A stretch of 60,985 nt of DNA. Source: Christiangramia sp. (GTDB lineage Bacteria > Bacteroidota > Bacteroidia > Flavobacteriales > Flavobacteriaceae). The position numbers and the translations under genes were made by a program. Below the pieces are notes generated by a model that worked only from the letters and a program-made list of their open reading frames with translations, did not search any database and was not told the origin of the DNA. The stretch lies in the NCBI RefSeq assembly GCF_029937855.1, contig NZ_JAPYPC010000025.1:1-60985 (forward strand), written 5' to 3'. This document shows, in pieces, positions 9,913 to 18,637 of this stretch; the first letter of the stretch is position 1, and each line of letters starts with the position of its first letter.

Positions 9913-10016
9913 ACTTTCATCTTTATATATTTAAGATCAAAGAGAATAATAGTGATCAATTAGAAAGATTTTGTACTCATCTTTTTTACCAGGATTGCTA
10001 TTCCTTAATTTAATCG

Positions 10017-10436
10017 TCATTGATATATTTCTATAGCTTGAGTTTCCCCAGTGCTATTATCTATTCTAACCTGTAGAAGATCATACCTCCATTCATCGTT
10101 TTTTAGATGTGCTTTAATATCAAGTTTAGCCTTCCCTTTATCCCCATGAACCTTAATGGTAGAAGTCACTTTTTGAAAATCACTGAAATAATTGACTTCC
10201 CCGTTAAAAATCGCCATCCTATCAATACTCTTTATTCTAACTACTACTTTAATTACACGCTCCTCTTTATTAGCCATTTCTATAGCCTTTCGATAAAGTT
10301 CTTTATCGGAATAAGCCTGCACCAGATCTTGCGAAATTTTGCCGAAATTGAAGGAACTTAAGAAGTAGAAAATAATGATAATAGTACCCGTTACAGGTAC
10401 AAGCCATATAATATTCTTTTTGAACCAGTTTTTCAT
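10017..10436 (-). CDS. Small membrane-anchored protein, Coa1-like
   Basis: 139 aa. A single N-terminal helix (about 9-29, IIWLVPVTGTIIIIFYFL) is followed by a soluble domain with a repetitive beta pattern (VVVRIKSIDR, then GEVNYF, then KGKAKLDIKAHLKNDEWRYDLLQVRI). This order resembles the Coa1/Tim21-type domain found in small bacterial proteins, but I am matching by eye only. It is followed 36 bp upstream on the same strand by another membrane-protein gene. Function unknown. Confidence 0.75.
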   Translation of the reverse strand: MKNWFKKNIIWLVPVTGTIIIIFYFLSSFNFGKISQDLVQAYSDKELYRKAIEMANKEERVIKVVVRIKSIDRMAIFNGEVNYFSDFQKVTSTIKVHGDKGKAKLDIKAHLKNDEWRYDLLQVRIDNSTGETQAIEIYQ

Positions 10437-10472
10437 ACATCAATCTTTACGCACGAATGGCTATGAAGTTTT

Positions 10473-11012
10473 TTATGCATACAGTAGCGCAATAATAAAT
10501 GGAATAGTAACGGTGATAGATATAAGGGCAGGTTTTACCCAGCTCTTTTTTTCAAATTCAATATCTTTTCCCAGGTATCTATTCCAGAAATATTCATTTA
10601 GAATAATGGCTCCTAAAATATTTAGTAAAATGGTAAAATTACTTGATTTGGTATATGCTACGGTAAAGATCATTCCGGCCGTGTAGATAATAGAAAAAAA
10701 TAGTACCTGTAGCTTTCCTTTTTGTTCATCTTTTTTCTTCAGATTACTCATTAAAATAACGGCTCCGAAGATGGTAGAAAATAATATACAGAAAGCGGTA
10801 ATTACCCTTTTTGAATATAATTCTGGCGGTATTTCGGTAATCTCATTTTCTTCAAATTCTTCATCTAAAGGCTGGTGGGAGTAATTACTTCCCGGTTCTT
10901 TTTCGGTTAATTTCCTTTGGTAGTTTAATAATTTCTCCAATATGAGAGGTGTTTGATTATAATATATTATACTGAGGAAAACTTGCGGAAGTAGGGATGC
11001 AGCTTTCAACAA
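10473..11012 (-). CDS. Hypothetical multi-pass membrane protein
   Basis: Up to 179 aa. The second half contains about four hydrophobic segments (VITAFCILFSTIFGAVIL, LQVLFFSIIYTAGMIFTVAY, ILLNILGAIILNEYF, PALISITVTIPFIIALLY). The linker before them is acidic. The open frame begins at a TTG at 11012 and has no ATG before the first helix, so the true start is uncertain; residues 1-25 may not be translated. It pairs with the Coa1-like gene 36 bp downstream. I do not recognise the family. Confidence 0.65.
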   Translation of the reverse strand: MLKAASLLPQVFLSIIYYNQTPLILEKLLNYQRKLTEKEPGSNYSHQPLDEEFEENEITEIPPELYSKRVITAFCILFSTIFGAVILMSNLKKKDEQKGKLQVLFFSIIYTAGMIFTVAYTKSSNFTILLNILGAIILNEYFWNRYLGKDIEFEKKSWVKPALISITVTIPFIIALLYA

Positions 11013-11129
11013 TAGGCTAGTAAATAGCGAATTTAGAAAAAACCACAGGAATCACATAGAATATTGAAAAAACTATGGAAGAACTGTTTTAATACCGCAG
11101 AAGGATAAATTCCATGTTTCAAAAACCAT

Positions 11130-11468
11130 TTAAGTTCGGTATAGATTCGTAGGATGGGTAACATTATTTCTCCTGTGCATTTCTTCTTCCACTTTATGTA
11201 CAAAAAGAAAGATTAAGAACAGGATGATGAGTATTGAAATAATGAGCAGTTTAAAATCTTTTATGGTTTCTAATCGAGCATTGGATCTTATTTTTTTAAT
11301 CACCTGCTCAACAGATTTTTCAGGAATCCTGTCAAAAAGAAGTCCGTCTTCCGGAATTTCATCTTTATAAATATTTTCCCTGATATTTTCTTTAAATCTC
11401 GGTTTGTTGGAACGTAAAAGAGATTTGTTATGATCCTGCTGACTTCTTATTTCATTCCTGTTAGGCAT
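11130..11468 (-). CDS. Hypothetical single-pass membrane protein
   Basis: 112 aa. The N-terminal ~65 residues are charged and probably cytoplasmic, with a helix at about 72-92 (FKLLIISILIILFLIFLFV) and a short basic tail. It starts at an ATG at 11468. No domain recognised; codon use and position in a minus-strand run of small genes support it as real. Confidence 0.6.
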   Translation of the reverse strand: MPNRNEIRSQQDHNKSLLRSNKPRFKENIRENIYKDEIPEDGLLFDRIPEKSVEQVIKKIRSNARLETIKDFKLLIISILIILFLIFLFVHKVEEEMHRRNNVTHPTNLYRT

Positions 11469-11654
11469 GCTTTTACTTATTAATCTATCTCACTTTTAAT
11501 ATTGCAATTTGAAAAGGAAAAATAAGTGTAGGGAATAAACTCCATTCTTTAACTGCTTAATTAGGCAGAAGTTAATAATTTTTTTGAATATGTCTTTGGG
11601 AAGAAAATACGATTCCCGGGATAAAATCTCCCAGAGTTTTCCTTCTTCTGGCTA

Positions 11655-12020
11655 CTATGATTTCCGTAATATTTTTTCCATTTTTCGTCCTTTTGCCAGC
11701 TCATCTACCAGTTTGTCCAGGTATCTTACCTGTTGGGTCAACGGAGTTTCCAACTCCTCTATTCGATACCCGCAAATCATTCCCTTAATTAGATGTGCGT
11801 TTTGATGTAAACGTGCTTTTTGGAAGAATTCTTTAAAACTGACTTTTTCCTTTATAAGTTCCAGTATTTTCTTTTCATCAAATCCTGTTAACCACTCTAT
11901 AACCTGATTTAATTCCTCTTGCGTTCGTCCTTTCTTCTCCACTTTTGTAATATAATGTGGATATACCGAGGCAAAAGTCATTTTTGCAATTCTTTCATCA
12001 TGTTCAGGAGTAGTTTTCAT
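11655..12020 (-). CDS. DUF2200 family protein
   Basis: 121 aa. The sequence matches the DUF2200 pattern closely: HDERIAKMTFASVYPHYI near the N-terminus, then VEKKGRTQEELNQVIEWLTGFD, ICGYRIEELETPLTQQVRYLD and a C-terminal KLVDELAKGRKMEKILR. It is a small cytoplasmic protein, widespread in bacteria and without known function. The ATG at 12020 is the obvious start. Confidence 0.92.
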   Translation of the reverse strand: MKTTPEHDERIAKMTFASVYPHYITKVEKKGRTQEELNQVIEWLTGFDEKKILELIKEKVSFKEFFQKARLHQNAHLIKGMICGYRIEELETPLTQQVRYLDKLVDELAKGRKMEKILRKS

Positions 12021-12220
12021 ATCTCAGCTTATTGAAAATGATAAGTTACTTCAATCTTTTCAAACGTCACTTTTCTTTAGTGATTTTTTGACTTTCTTCT
12101 GAACCTTTTAATTGTTAAAAGGACATTTCCATAGAAAATCAGTTAATTCTTTTTTGACTTAATGCTTTTATTAATCAATTTATAATCTCTGTAATTATAA
12201 TGCTGTCGGAAGCTTCTCCT

Positions 12221-12331
12221 CTAAGTCCTTTTTTCAAATTCTTTCCAATCATAAATGATTATAAAAACAAATGCAGCTAATGCACCAAGGATAAAAAATG
12301 TGAGATATCTACGGGTGAAATTAAAACTCAT
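12221..12331 (-). CDS. Predicted 36-residue membrane peptide
   Basis: A short reading frame I found by translating the gap. It starts at ATG 12331 and ends TAG at 12221. The product begins MSFNFTRRYLTFFILG, continues as one hydrophobic helix (about 11-26) and ends in a charged tail (YDWKEFEKRT). The positive-inside layout and clean start and stop suggest a real small membrane protein, but 36 codons can occur by chance. Another short frame lies just upstream on the same strand (12386-12544). Confidence 0.4.
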   Translation of the reverse strand: MSFNFTRRYLTFFILGALAAFVFIIIYDWKEFEKRT

Positions 12332-12385
12332 ATTATCGTTTTTGGTTATTCCTGGAATTTTTATTTTTCTGAAATCCTGAAGGAA

Positions 12386-12544
12386 TCAATCTTTGCTTTC
12401 TTCTGTATTTGTTACCGATGCTGCTTCATCATCAACTAATGGACTTTTTAAATCCTGTTTCTTTGAAATTGTGGATTAATCCTGATTAGAAGAAATATCA
12501 GGTTGTAATATGTTTAAAATTAAGAAAGATAGTAGGCTTATCAT
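12386..12544 (-). pseudogene. Possible small membrane protein interrupted by in-frame TAA
   Basis: From ATG 12544 the frame reads MISLLSFLILNILQPD and reaches TAA at 12476-12478 after 22 residues. The same frame then stays open for another 29 codons (STISKKQDLKSPLVDDEAAS, then VTNTEESKD) to TGA at 12386. The first part is a hydrophobic helix and the second an acidic tail, together looking like one 52-codon small protein with a nonsense codon. It could equally be a 22-aa peptide followed by chance open frame. Confidence 0.25.
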
Positions 12545-12710
12545 GAATTTTTTTCAGACATGAAAAAAATTTAATTTCTGGCAGATAAATCATTTATAAA
12601 ATAAGTAACGGTTTTGACTGTTAAGATATCTTTTTGGTAAAATTTACATAGTTAATTCATCTTTCTTTTGATGGAGTTGGTTTTATCCTATTATCACAAG
12701 GATAAATTTT

Positions 12711-12718
12711 TAAATTTG
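12711..12718 (+). promoter_or_regulatory. prs promoter, -7 box
   Basis: TAAATTTG fits the Bacteroidota -7 consensus TAnnTTTG exactly and lies 41 bp before the prs ATG. No TTG sits at the ideal -33 spacing. Confidence 0.6.
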
Positions 12719-12758
12719 CAGGCAACAAGAACAAACACACAACAAAAAACAACACAAC

Positions 12759-13694
12759 ATGCCTGCTACAGAAGCTAAGATCTTTAATTGTACCCAAAGT
12801 CGCGAACTCGCTGAGAAGATCGCTGAATTTTATGGTTCCAAACTGGGAAATGTGATTACTTCCACTTACAGTGATGGTGAGTTTCAGCCTTCCTTTGAAG
12901 AATCGGTAAGAGGATCCCGTGTATTTATAATTGGATCTACACATCCGGGGAGCGATCACCTTATGGAAATGTTGCTGATGCTGGATGCTGCGAAAAGAGC
13001 TTCTGCTAGACATATTACTGCAGTGATGCCGTATTTTGGGTGGGCCAGGCAGGATAGAAAAGACAAGCCGCGGGTTCCTATTGCAGCGAAAATGATTGCC
13101 AGTATTTTGGAAACTGCCGGGGCTACAAGAATTATTACCATGGATCTTCACGCAGATCAAATTCAGGGGTTCTTCGAAAAGCCGGTAGATCATTTGTATG
13201 CAAGTACTGTTTTTCTTCCGTATCTAAAGAAGCTTGGACTTGATAATTTAACTGTAGCATCACCAGATATGGGAGGTTCTAAAAGGGCCTATGCCTATTC
13301 CAAAGCACTGGAGAGCGATGTAGTGATTTGTTATAAGCAAAGGGCTAAAGCGAATGTAATTTCCCATATGGAACTTATTGGAGATGTTACCGGAAAGAAT
13401 GTTGTTCTGGTAGATGATATGGTAGATACTGCCGGAACTCTTACTAAAGCCGCAGATCTTATGATGGAGCGTGGTGCGAAAAGTGTTCGTGCTATTTGTA
13501 CGCATCCTGTACTTTCAGGAGAGGCCTACGATCGTATAGAGAAATCTAAACTTCAGGAATTAATTGTCACAGATTCTATTCCGCTAAGACAGGAAAGCAG
13601 AAAGATTAAAGTAGTAAGTTGTGCTGAACTTTTTGCTGATGTAATGAAGCGTGTTCAGGATAATAAGTCGATAAGCTCTAAATTCATTATGTAA
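12759..13694 (+). CDS. prs: Ribose-phosphate pyrophosphokinase
   Basis: Makes PRPP from ribose 5-phosphate and ATP for nucleotide, histidine and NAD synthesis. At 311 aa it has the normal length. Landmarks: SDGEFQPSFEESVRGSRVFI near the N-terminus, YFGWARQDRKDKPRVPIAAK (ATP/Mg site), TMDLHADQIQGFF, and the PRPP-binding loop VVLVDDMVDTAGTL near residue 210-223. It has its own promoter. In many flavobacteria prs is followed directly by rplY; here an inverted ppx/gppA gene and repeats lie between. Confidence 0.97.
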   Translation: MPATEAKIFNCTQSRELAEKIAEFYGSKLGNVITSTYSDGEFQPSFEESVRGSRVFIIGSTHPGSDHLMEMLLMLDAAKRASARHITAVMPYFGWARQDRKDKPRVPIAAKMIASILETAGATRIITMDLHADQIQGFFEKPVDHLYASTVFLPYLKKLGLDNLTVASPDMGGSKRAYAYSKALESDVVICYKQRAKANVISHMELIGDVTGKNVVLVDDMVDTAGTLTKAADLMMERGAKSVRAICTHPVLSGEAYDRIEKSKLQELIVTDSIPLRQESRKIKVVSCAELFADVMKRVQDNKSISSKFIM

Positions 13695-13697
13695 TTG

Positions 13698-13840
13698 TAG
13701 ATCGCTTCACTTTGTTCGCGATGACAGTCAATAGAAGTTGTTGATATTGTGAGTGAAACGGAATAGTTTCATGTTGCTTATGTGGTTCTGAGTTTTCTGC
13801 ATTGAGAAAAGTCACTGCGAGCATAGCGAAGCAGTCTCAT
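13698..13840. repeat. REP-like palindromic elements after prs
   Basis: Two short elements: one at 13698-13728 of the type GATCGCTTCAC-n-GTTCGCGATGAC, and one at 13811-13838 (GTCACTGCGAGCATAGCGAA plus GCAGTCTC). Both types recur at 15.6, 16.0, 60.3, 60.5 and 60.8 kb. They are imperfect palindromes of the kind scattered between flavobacterial genes. Confidence 0.8.
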
Positions 13841-13871
13841 CTTCGGTATTGCCGCTAGGAAGTTCTATGCG

Positions 13872-15446
13872 TCATTGTTCCTTGTTAACACTATAGATCT
13901 CAAGTTTTTTCCCGGTCACTTTTTCAAATAGTTTAGATTTCCTTTCGGCGCCCCAGATCTCAAGTTCAGGATCACCCATGGTCGTGATATGGAATTTCAC
14001 TTTTTCAGCTTCATTTTGCACTTCCAGTGTTTGAACATTTTGATAATGGCTACGATCCAGGCCATCAGCTACACGCAATAAAGCAGAAAGTTTTTTAACT
14101 CTTTTTCGAAGCGGTTTCTCAAGTTTTTTATACAGGAAATGTCTTTTCCTGGGGGTGGATCTCCGGTGATATCTGGCCACATTGGCCATAATATTGATCT
14201 CATCTTCGGTAAAGCCCCTTAAATCTGAATGTCTTATTAAGTATAATGCATGTTTATGATGTTTTCTATAAGAAATATAATAGCCAATATCGTGCAGGTA
14301 ACTGGCATATTCCAGCAGTTCCCGATCTGTTTCCTCTAATTTTAATTCTTTTCTAAATTCATCAAAAAGCTGCAGAGCCATATTGGCGACATGTTTTGAA
14401 TGCGCTTCCAGCCAGTTACATTTACGGAGCAATTCAAAAATACTTCGCTTTCTGGGTTCGGGAAAATTGGCGACCATATCTAGTTTTGGCCTTTCTTCTT
14501 TAATAAAGTTCAGGATCATCCCATCCCTTAAAGCAGCTTCGGAAATCTTTATAGTTTGAATTTTAAATTCTTCTATAAGATATTTTACCAGTACCATTCC
14601 AGGGTTGATGATATCTATCCGCTTTTCATCCAGTTCACTGATCTTTTGGCGTTTTTTTCTGTTTAGCTCAATAAAATCCTGGTATAGGGAGTTAAAATCT
14701 GAAGCCTCAAAACTTAGTTCATTAAGGCTCATGGAAGCAGTGAGGGAATTACGGCTGGCTACCATGGCTCCGATATTTTCCATAGTTCCTGAAGAACCTA
14801 TCATGGTGGTGATATGATTCTCTTTGAGAATTTCTGAAATTTCTTTTAGTTCCTGTTGATAGTGTGAAACTAATATTTGAATTTCCTCTTCAGTGATCGG
14901 ATCATTTTTCACAAATTTCGCGGCCATTCTGGCAACTCCTAATTTTAAACTTTCCCGATAAATAAATTTTTGATTATTCCCTATGATAAATTCTACGCTT
15001 CCCCCGCCTATATCAACCATTAGTACCATTTCCTTGTTCAATGCAATACTATGCCTAACCGCGTAACCAATAAGTTCAGCTTCCATTTGTCCCGGAATCG
15101 CCCTGGCTTTTATACCTACTTCATCGATCATACGTTGAATAAAATCACCGCCGTTCTTTGCTTCCCTTATGGCGCTGGTGGCAAAAGCGAGAATTTCTTC
15201 TACATTCTGACTATCACATAGGAATTTAATGCGTTTCAAAGCATCGAGTCCGCGTTGCATGGCATCTTCGCTTAGGTGATTATCCATGCCTTTTTCAGCA
15301 AGTATCACCATTTCTTTTAGTTTATCGATGGTTCTGAAACTTCCGTCGGGATAAATATCTACCAGCACGGCATGGAATGAATTAGTTCCCAGGTCTATGG
15401 CTGCAATTCGTTTGGTGGAGGTGGAAGATTCGGTATCATTTTTCAT
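13872..15446 (-). CDS. Ppx/GppA exopolyphosphatase-family phosphatase with HD domain
   Basis: 524 aa. The N-terminal ASKHA fold carries both phosphate loops: AAIDLGTNSFHAVLVD (about 14-29) and MVDIGGGSVEFIIG (about 142-155). A C-terminal HD-type region (about 345-500) includes HSKHVANMALQLF and ASYLHDIGYYI. The family hydrolyses polyphosphate and/or (p)ppGpp-type pentaphosphate; sequence alone does not separate the two. The gene runs opposite to prs and rplY and is bracketed by repeat elements, suggesting rearrangement. Confidence 0.93.
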   Translation of the reverse strand: MKNDTESSTSTKRIAAIDLGTNSFHAVLVDIYPDGSFRTIDKLKEMVILAEKGMDNHLSEDAMQRGLDALKRIKFLCDSQNVEEILAFATSAIREAKNGGDFIQRMIDEVGIKARAIPGQMEAELIGYAVRHSIALNKEMVLMVDIGGGSVEFIIGNNQKFIYRESLKLGVARMAAKFVKNDPITEEEIQILVSHYQQELKEISEILKENHITTMIGSSGTMENIGAMVASRNSLTASMSLNELSFEASDFNSLYQDFIELNRKKRQKISELDEKRIDIINPGMVLVKYLIEEFKIQTIKISEAALRDGMILNFIKEERPKLDMVANFPEPRKRSIFELLRKCNWLEAHSKHVANMALQLFDEFRKELKLEETDRELLEYASYLHDIGYYISYRKHHKHALYLIRHSDLRGFTEDEINIMANVARYHRRSTPRKRHFLYKKLEKPLRKRVKKLSALLRVADGLDRSHYQNVQTLEVQNEAEKVKFHITTMGDPELEIWGAERKSKLFEKVTGKKLEIYSVNKEQ

Positions 15447-15571
15447 TCTTTGAATATTTCAGGATGAAGTTTTCTCTTATTTTTTTCAATTTACTGAAAA
15501 TAGGCTTTACGTCCTTGAAAGGCTTTGTGAAAACAATAATCAGTTAGTTGAGAATAATCAGAGATTTCTCC

Positions 15572-15705
15572 CTTCGGTCGAAAGGACAATGAGGTTGAGA
15601 TCCTGAAACAAGTTCAGGATGACGGTTCCAGGAAGTTGTCACTACGAGTGAAACGAAGCAGTCTCCAACTGGGATTGCTTCGCTTCTCTATTAATGAAAA
15701 TGAGC
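15572..15705. repeat. Cluster of REP-like elements
   Basis: Three elements in a row: a CCCTTCGGTCGAAAGGACAA type, a GATCCTGAAACAAGTTCAGG stem followed by ATGACG, and CACTACGAGTGAAACGAAGC followed by a reversed copy (GGGATTGCTTCGCTTCTC). The same three kinds recur elsewhere in the window. Confidence 0.8.
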
Positions 15706-16020
15706 GGTGGAGAAATTTATTTAATGCAGGGAATCAACGTGTACTATAAATTTCCGTATCTCTTTATTGTGGCCACGAATTCACGAATGTTTGGTTTTAT
15801 CAATAGAAATATGAGTGCATTAGTGGCTAATGATTTGAATGTCATAACGCTATATTAGTGCTGTTCGCATTCTAATAAAACATTTCAATGGTAGCGGAGT
15901 GAAACCAGACGAAGCAAATTCGCTATTATCAAGTTCAAACATATTTTAGAGGAAAACAACAGCAGTTTGCTTCGGCTACACTTCGCAAAGACCACCGGTT
16001 AAATAACCCGTTTTTCTATA

Positions 16021-16049
16021 CGTCACTGCAAGTGAAACGAAGCAGTCCC
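16021..16049. repeat. REP-like element
   Basis: CGTCACTGCAAGTGAAACGA then AGCAGTCCC, a member of the GTCACTGCGAGTGAAACGAA family. Confidence 0.7.
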
Positions 16050-16170
16050 ATATTGCCCCCCAGACCTTGCCGAAGTATGGATTCCCAACCATCCAAATCT
16101 CTAAAATGATAATTCTTAATTCCGTAGAGCTTTTTAAGCTACAGGGTTTTACAAATAAATAAAAAAGACT

Positions 16171-16178
16171 TACTTTTG
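16171..16178 (+). promoter_or_regulatory. rplY promoter, -7 box
   Basis: TACTTTTG matches TAnnTTTG exactly. A start about 7 nt downstream gives a ~70-nt leader holding a small GTCC/GGAC hairpin (about 16206-16218) and an upstream frame from ATG 16198 that overlaps the rplY start. Confidence 0.6.
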
Positions 16179-16255
16179 CAGTCAAATTTTTAAGCAAATG
16201 AAGGCGGTCCACGAAGGACTTGACAACATTTGTTCAATTAAATTAAGATTTACAA

Positions 16256-16918
16256 ATGAAATCAATTACGATCAACGGATCTAAAAGAGAAAGCGTAGGC
16301 AAGAAAGCAACGAAAGCACTACGTAATGCTGGAGAGGTTCCTTGCGTATTGTACGGGGTAGAAGGTGATCCACTACACTTTGCAGCAGAGGAAATAGCAT
16401 TCCAGAATTTAGTGTACACACCAGACGTACACACTGTAAAAATCAAATTAAAAAGTGGGGAGTCCTATGACGCGATCCTTCAGGATATCCAATTCCATCC
16501 TGTTACCGATGCGATTCTTCATATTGATTTCTACCAGATCTTTGGAGATAAACCAATTACTATGGAAATCCCAATTCACACCGAAGGTGTTGCAAGAGGG
16601 GTTAAGAATGGTGGTGTGTTAAGATATAACCTACGTCGTCTTAAAGTAAGAGGATTGCCAGGAGATCTTCCAGATTATATCGTAGCGAACGTGACTAAGC
16701 TTAAAATTGGTCAGAAGCTTTATGTAACTGGAGTAGATAGTAAAGATTTCGTAATTCAGCATCCAGATAATACTGTAATATGTCAGGTAAGAACTTCACG
16801 TAACCTTGTAGAATTAGAGGATGAAGATGAAGACGAAGATGATGTAGCAGCAGATGAAGTGCCAGCAACTGAAGTTGATGATCAGGCAGCTGTAAAAGAG
16901 GGAGAAGATAAAGAGTAA
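16256..16918 (+). CDS. rplY: 50S ribosomal protein L25/general stress protein Ctc
   Basis: Binds 5S rRNA in the large subunit. 220 aa, the long Ctc form: an N-terminal L25 domain ([20 protein letters not shown], then [13 protein letters not shown]) to about residue 95, a C-terminal TL5-like beta domain ([18 protein letters not shown]) to about 185, and a very acidic tail ([12 protein letters not shown]), common in Bacteroidota. It has its own promoter and a strong terminator 20 bp after the stop, so it is probably monocistronic. Confidence 0.96.
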   Translation: MKSITINGSKRESVGKKATKALRNAGEVPCVLYGVEGDPLHFAAEEIAFQNLVYTPDVHTVKIKLKSGESYDAILQDIQFHPVTDAILHIDFYQIFGDKPITMEIPIHTEGVARGVKNGGVLRYNLRRLKVRGLPGDLPDYIVANVTKLKIGQKLYVTGVDSKDFVIQHPDNTVICQVRTSRNLVELEDEDEDEDDVAADEVPATEVDDQAAVKEGEDKE

Positions 16919-16937
16919 CCTTCTTTGAATAATTTTT

Positions 16938-16983
16938 AAAAAGCATTCCTTATTCGGCAATCCCGATTTCGGAATGCTTTTTT
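16938..16983 (+). terminator. Rho-independent terminator of rplY
   Basis: A 12-bp stem AAAAAGCATTCC (16938-16949) pairs with GGAATGCTTTTT (16971-16982) and leads into a T run. Confidence 0.88.
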
Positions 16984-17068
16984 ATTTGAAATATTTTAAA
17001 TCTTCGGTTTTGTTTTTTCTGAATTAAAAGTATCTGATTAATTTTATCTTTACCAAAACACTAAATGG

Positions 17069-17695
17069 ATGCTTTCATTCTTCGGAAGGATTTTAGGAAA
17101 GAAAGAGACCGAGGAGAAAATAGATCCCATGAAGAAATTTTTGATCGTTGGTCTGGGCAATATTGGCCCCAAATATGAAAATACCAGGCACAATATCGGG
17201 TTTAAAATTCTCGATGAACTTGCCCGGGAAAAAGAAGTGACTTTTGAAACGCAGAAGCTTGGAGATGTGGCGACCTTTAAATTTAAAGGAAGAACCTTCG
17301 TTTTGCTTAAGCCCAGTACCTATATGAACTTAAGCGGAAAAGCAGTGAATTACTGGATGCAGAAAGAGAAAATTACCCTGGAGAATCTTCTGGTGGTAAC
17401 AGATGATCTCAATCTTCCCTTCGGAACGCTTAGATTAAAGACCAAAGGCAGCGACGGTGGGCATAATGGTTTGAAGGATATACAGTCGCAACTTAACACC
17501 ACGAAATATAATCGTTTTAGGTTTGGGATAAGCGATGAATTTTCCCAGGGGAGCCAGGTGAATTATGTGTTGGGTGAGTGGACCGATGATGAGGAAAGTA
17601 AATTACCGGAACGTTTAAAAACGTCAGCTGAATTGATCCAATCTTTCGGAACCGCGGGAGTCTCTAATACCATGAATACATTTAACGGAAAATAG
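17069..17695 (+). CDS. pth: Peptidyl-tRNA hydrolase
   Basis: Releases peptides from prematurely dropped peptidyl-tRNA. 208 aa including an N-terminal extension of 20 residues before MKKFLIVGLGNIG. Catalytic and conserved elements are present: NTRHNIGF (catalytic His), STYMNLSGKAV, DDLNLPFGTLRLK and GSDGGHNGLKDI. The ATG at 17069 is preferred, with the internal ATG at 17129 as an alternative. It is followed by ribF after six bases, so the two form an operon. Confidence 0.95.
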   Translation: MLSFFGRILGKKETEEKIDPMKKFLIVGLGNIGPKYENTRHNIGFKILDELAREKEVTFETQKLGDVATFKFKGRTFVLLKPSTYMNLSGKAVNYWMQKEKITLENLLVVTDDLNLPFGTLRLKTKGSDGGHNGLKDIQSQLNTTKYNRFRFGISDEFSQGSQVNYVLGEWTDDEESKLPERLKTSAELIQSFGTAGVSNTMNTFNGK

Positions 17696-17701
17696 CAGGA
17701 T

Positions 17702-18637
17702 TTGAAAGAGCATAAAGGAGCAAACTCATTTGTAAGTGAACGTCAAACGGTAGTCACGATTGGTACTTTTGATGGGGTTCATGCAGGGCATAGGAAGATC
17801 ATAGAACGCCTCGTAAATGCTGCCAATGCAAATAACCTGGATTCTGTAGTGCTTACTTTTTTTCCTCATCCAAGGATGGTGCTTCAAAAGGAAAGTGGAA
17901 TTCAGCTTATAAATACCATCGAAGAGCGTAAGAAACTTCTAGAAGAAACAGGAATAGATCATTTGGTGATACATCCTTTTACCCATCAGTTTTCCAGACT
18001 TACGGCATTGGAATTTGTTCGGGATATCCTCGTAAATAAACTTAAAGCTAAAAGAGTTATTATTGGCTATGACCATAGGTTTGGACGTAATCGTACGGCA
18101 GATATTAACGATCTGAAGCAGTTTGGAGAGGATTTTGGATTTGAGGTGGAAGAAATTTCCCAGCAGGATGTGGAACAGGTAGCGGTAAGTTCTACCAAGA
18201 TTAGAAATGCCTTATTAGATGGCCGGGTGGAAAGGGCCAATATGTATTTGCAACATCCATTTACTTTGAAGGGAACCATTGTTAAAGGCCGCGGAATTGG
18301 CAAAGACCTTGGTTTTCCTACCGCCAATCTCGAGGTGACTGAAGAATATAAACTTATTCCAAAAAATGGGGTTTATGTAGTGCAAACTAAAATAGATGGT
18401 GAGAAGGTCTATGGAATGATGAATATTGGTACGAATCCAACCGTAGGCGGAAAAGAAAAAACTATAGAGTCCTATTTTTTTGATCTTGATAAAGACCTTT
18501 ATGGAAAAGAAATAGATCTGGAATTGCTGGTAAGGATTCGTGATGAGAAGAAATTTGTTTCGGTAGAGGATCTCAAGATCGCCATGAAACAGGATCAGGC
18601 ATTTTCAAAACAATACTTAAAAGATAACCATGCTTAA
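17702..18637 (+). CDS. ribF: Bifunctional riboflavin kinase/FAD synthetase
   Basis: Makes FMN then FAD from riboflavin. 311 aa. The N-terminal nucleotidyltransferase has GTFDGVHAGHRKII (HxGH), GYDHRFGRNR and VSSTKIRNALLDG; the C-terminal kinase has GRGIGKDLGFPTANLEV and MMNIGTNPTVGG. The start is a TTG at 17702, as the next in-frame candidates fall inside the catalytic motif. Its end overlaps the HTTM-protein gene by eight bases. Confidence 0.95.
   Translation: MKEHKGANSFVSERQTVVTIGTFDGVHAGHRKIIERLVNAANANNLDSVVLTFFPHPRMVLQKESGIQLINTIEERKKLLEETGIDHLVIHPFTHQFSRLTALEFVRDILVNKLKAKRVIIGYDHRFGRNRTADINDLKQFGEDFGFEVEEISQQDVEQVAVSSTKIRNALLDGRVERANMYLQHPFTLKGTIVKGRGIGKDLGFPTANLEVTEEYKLIPKNGVYVVQTKIDGEKVYGMMNIGTNPTVGGKEKTIESYFFDLDKDLYGKEIDLELLVRIRDEKKFVSVEDLKIAMKQDQAFSKQYLKDNHA

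Larger units (their letters stand above)
15447..16255. other. Long repeat-bearing intergenic region before rplY
   Basis: No convincing gene. REP-like elements lie at about 15572-15705 and 16021-16049. A segment at 15771-15826 carries GCCACGAATTCACGAATG and GTGCATTAGTGGCTAAT, resembling the sequences that flank the GxxExxY gene at 46.5-47.0 kb. The last 85 bp hold the rplY promoter and leader. Confidence 0.6.

Noticed and set aside
15976-16212. 78-codon minus-strand frame
   Set aside because: It runs through a REP-like element and the rplY promoter, and its product has no recognisable pattern.
16701-16946. Minus-strand frame rich in Leu and His
   Set aside because: It is the antisense of the acidic tail of rplY; repeated GAA/GAT codons read backwards give such a product.
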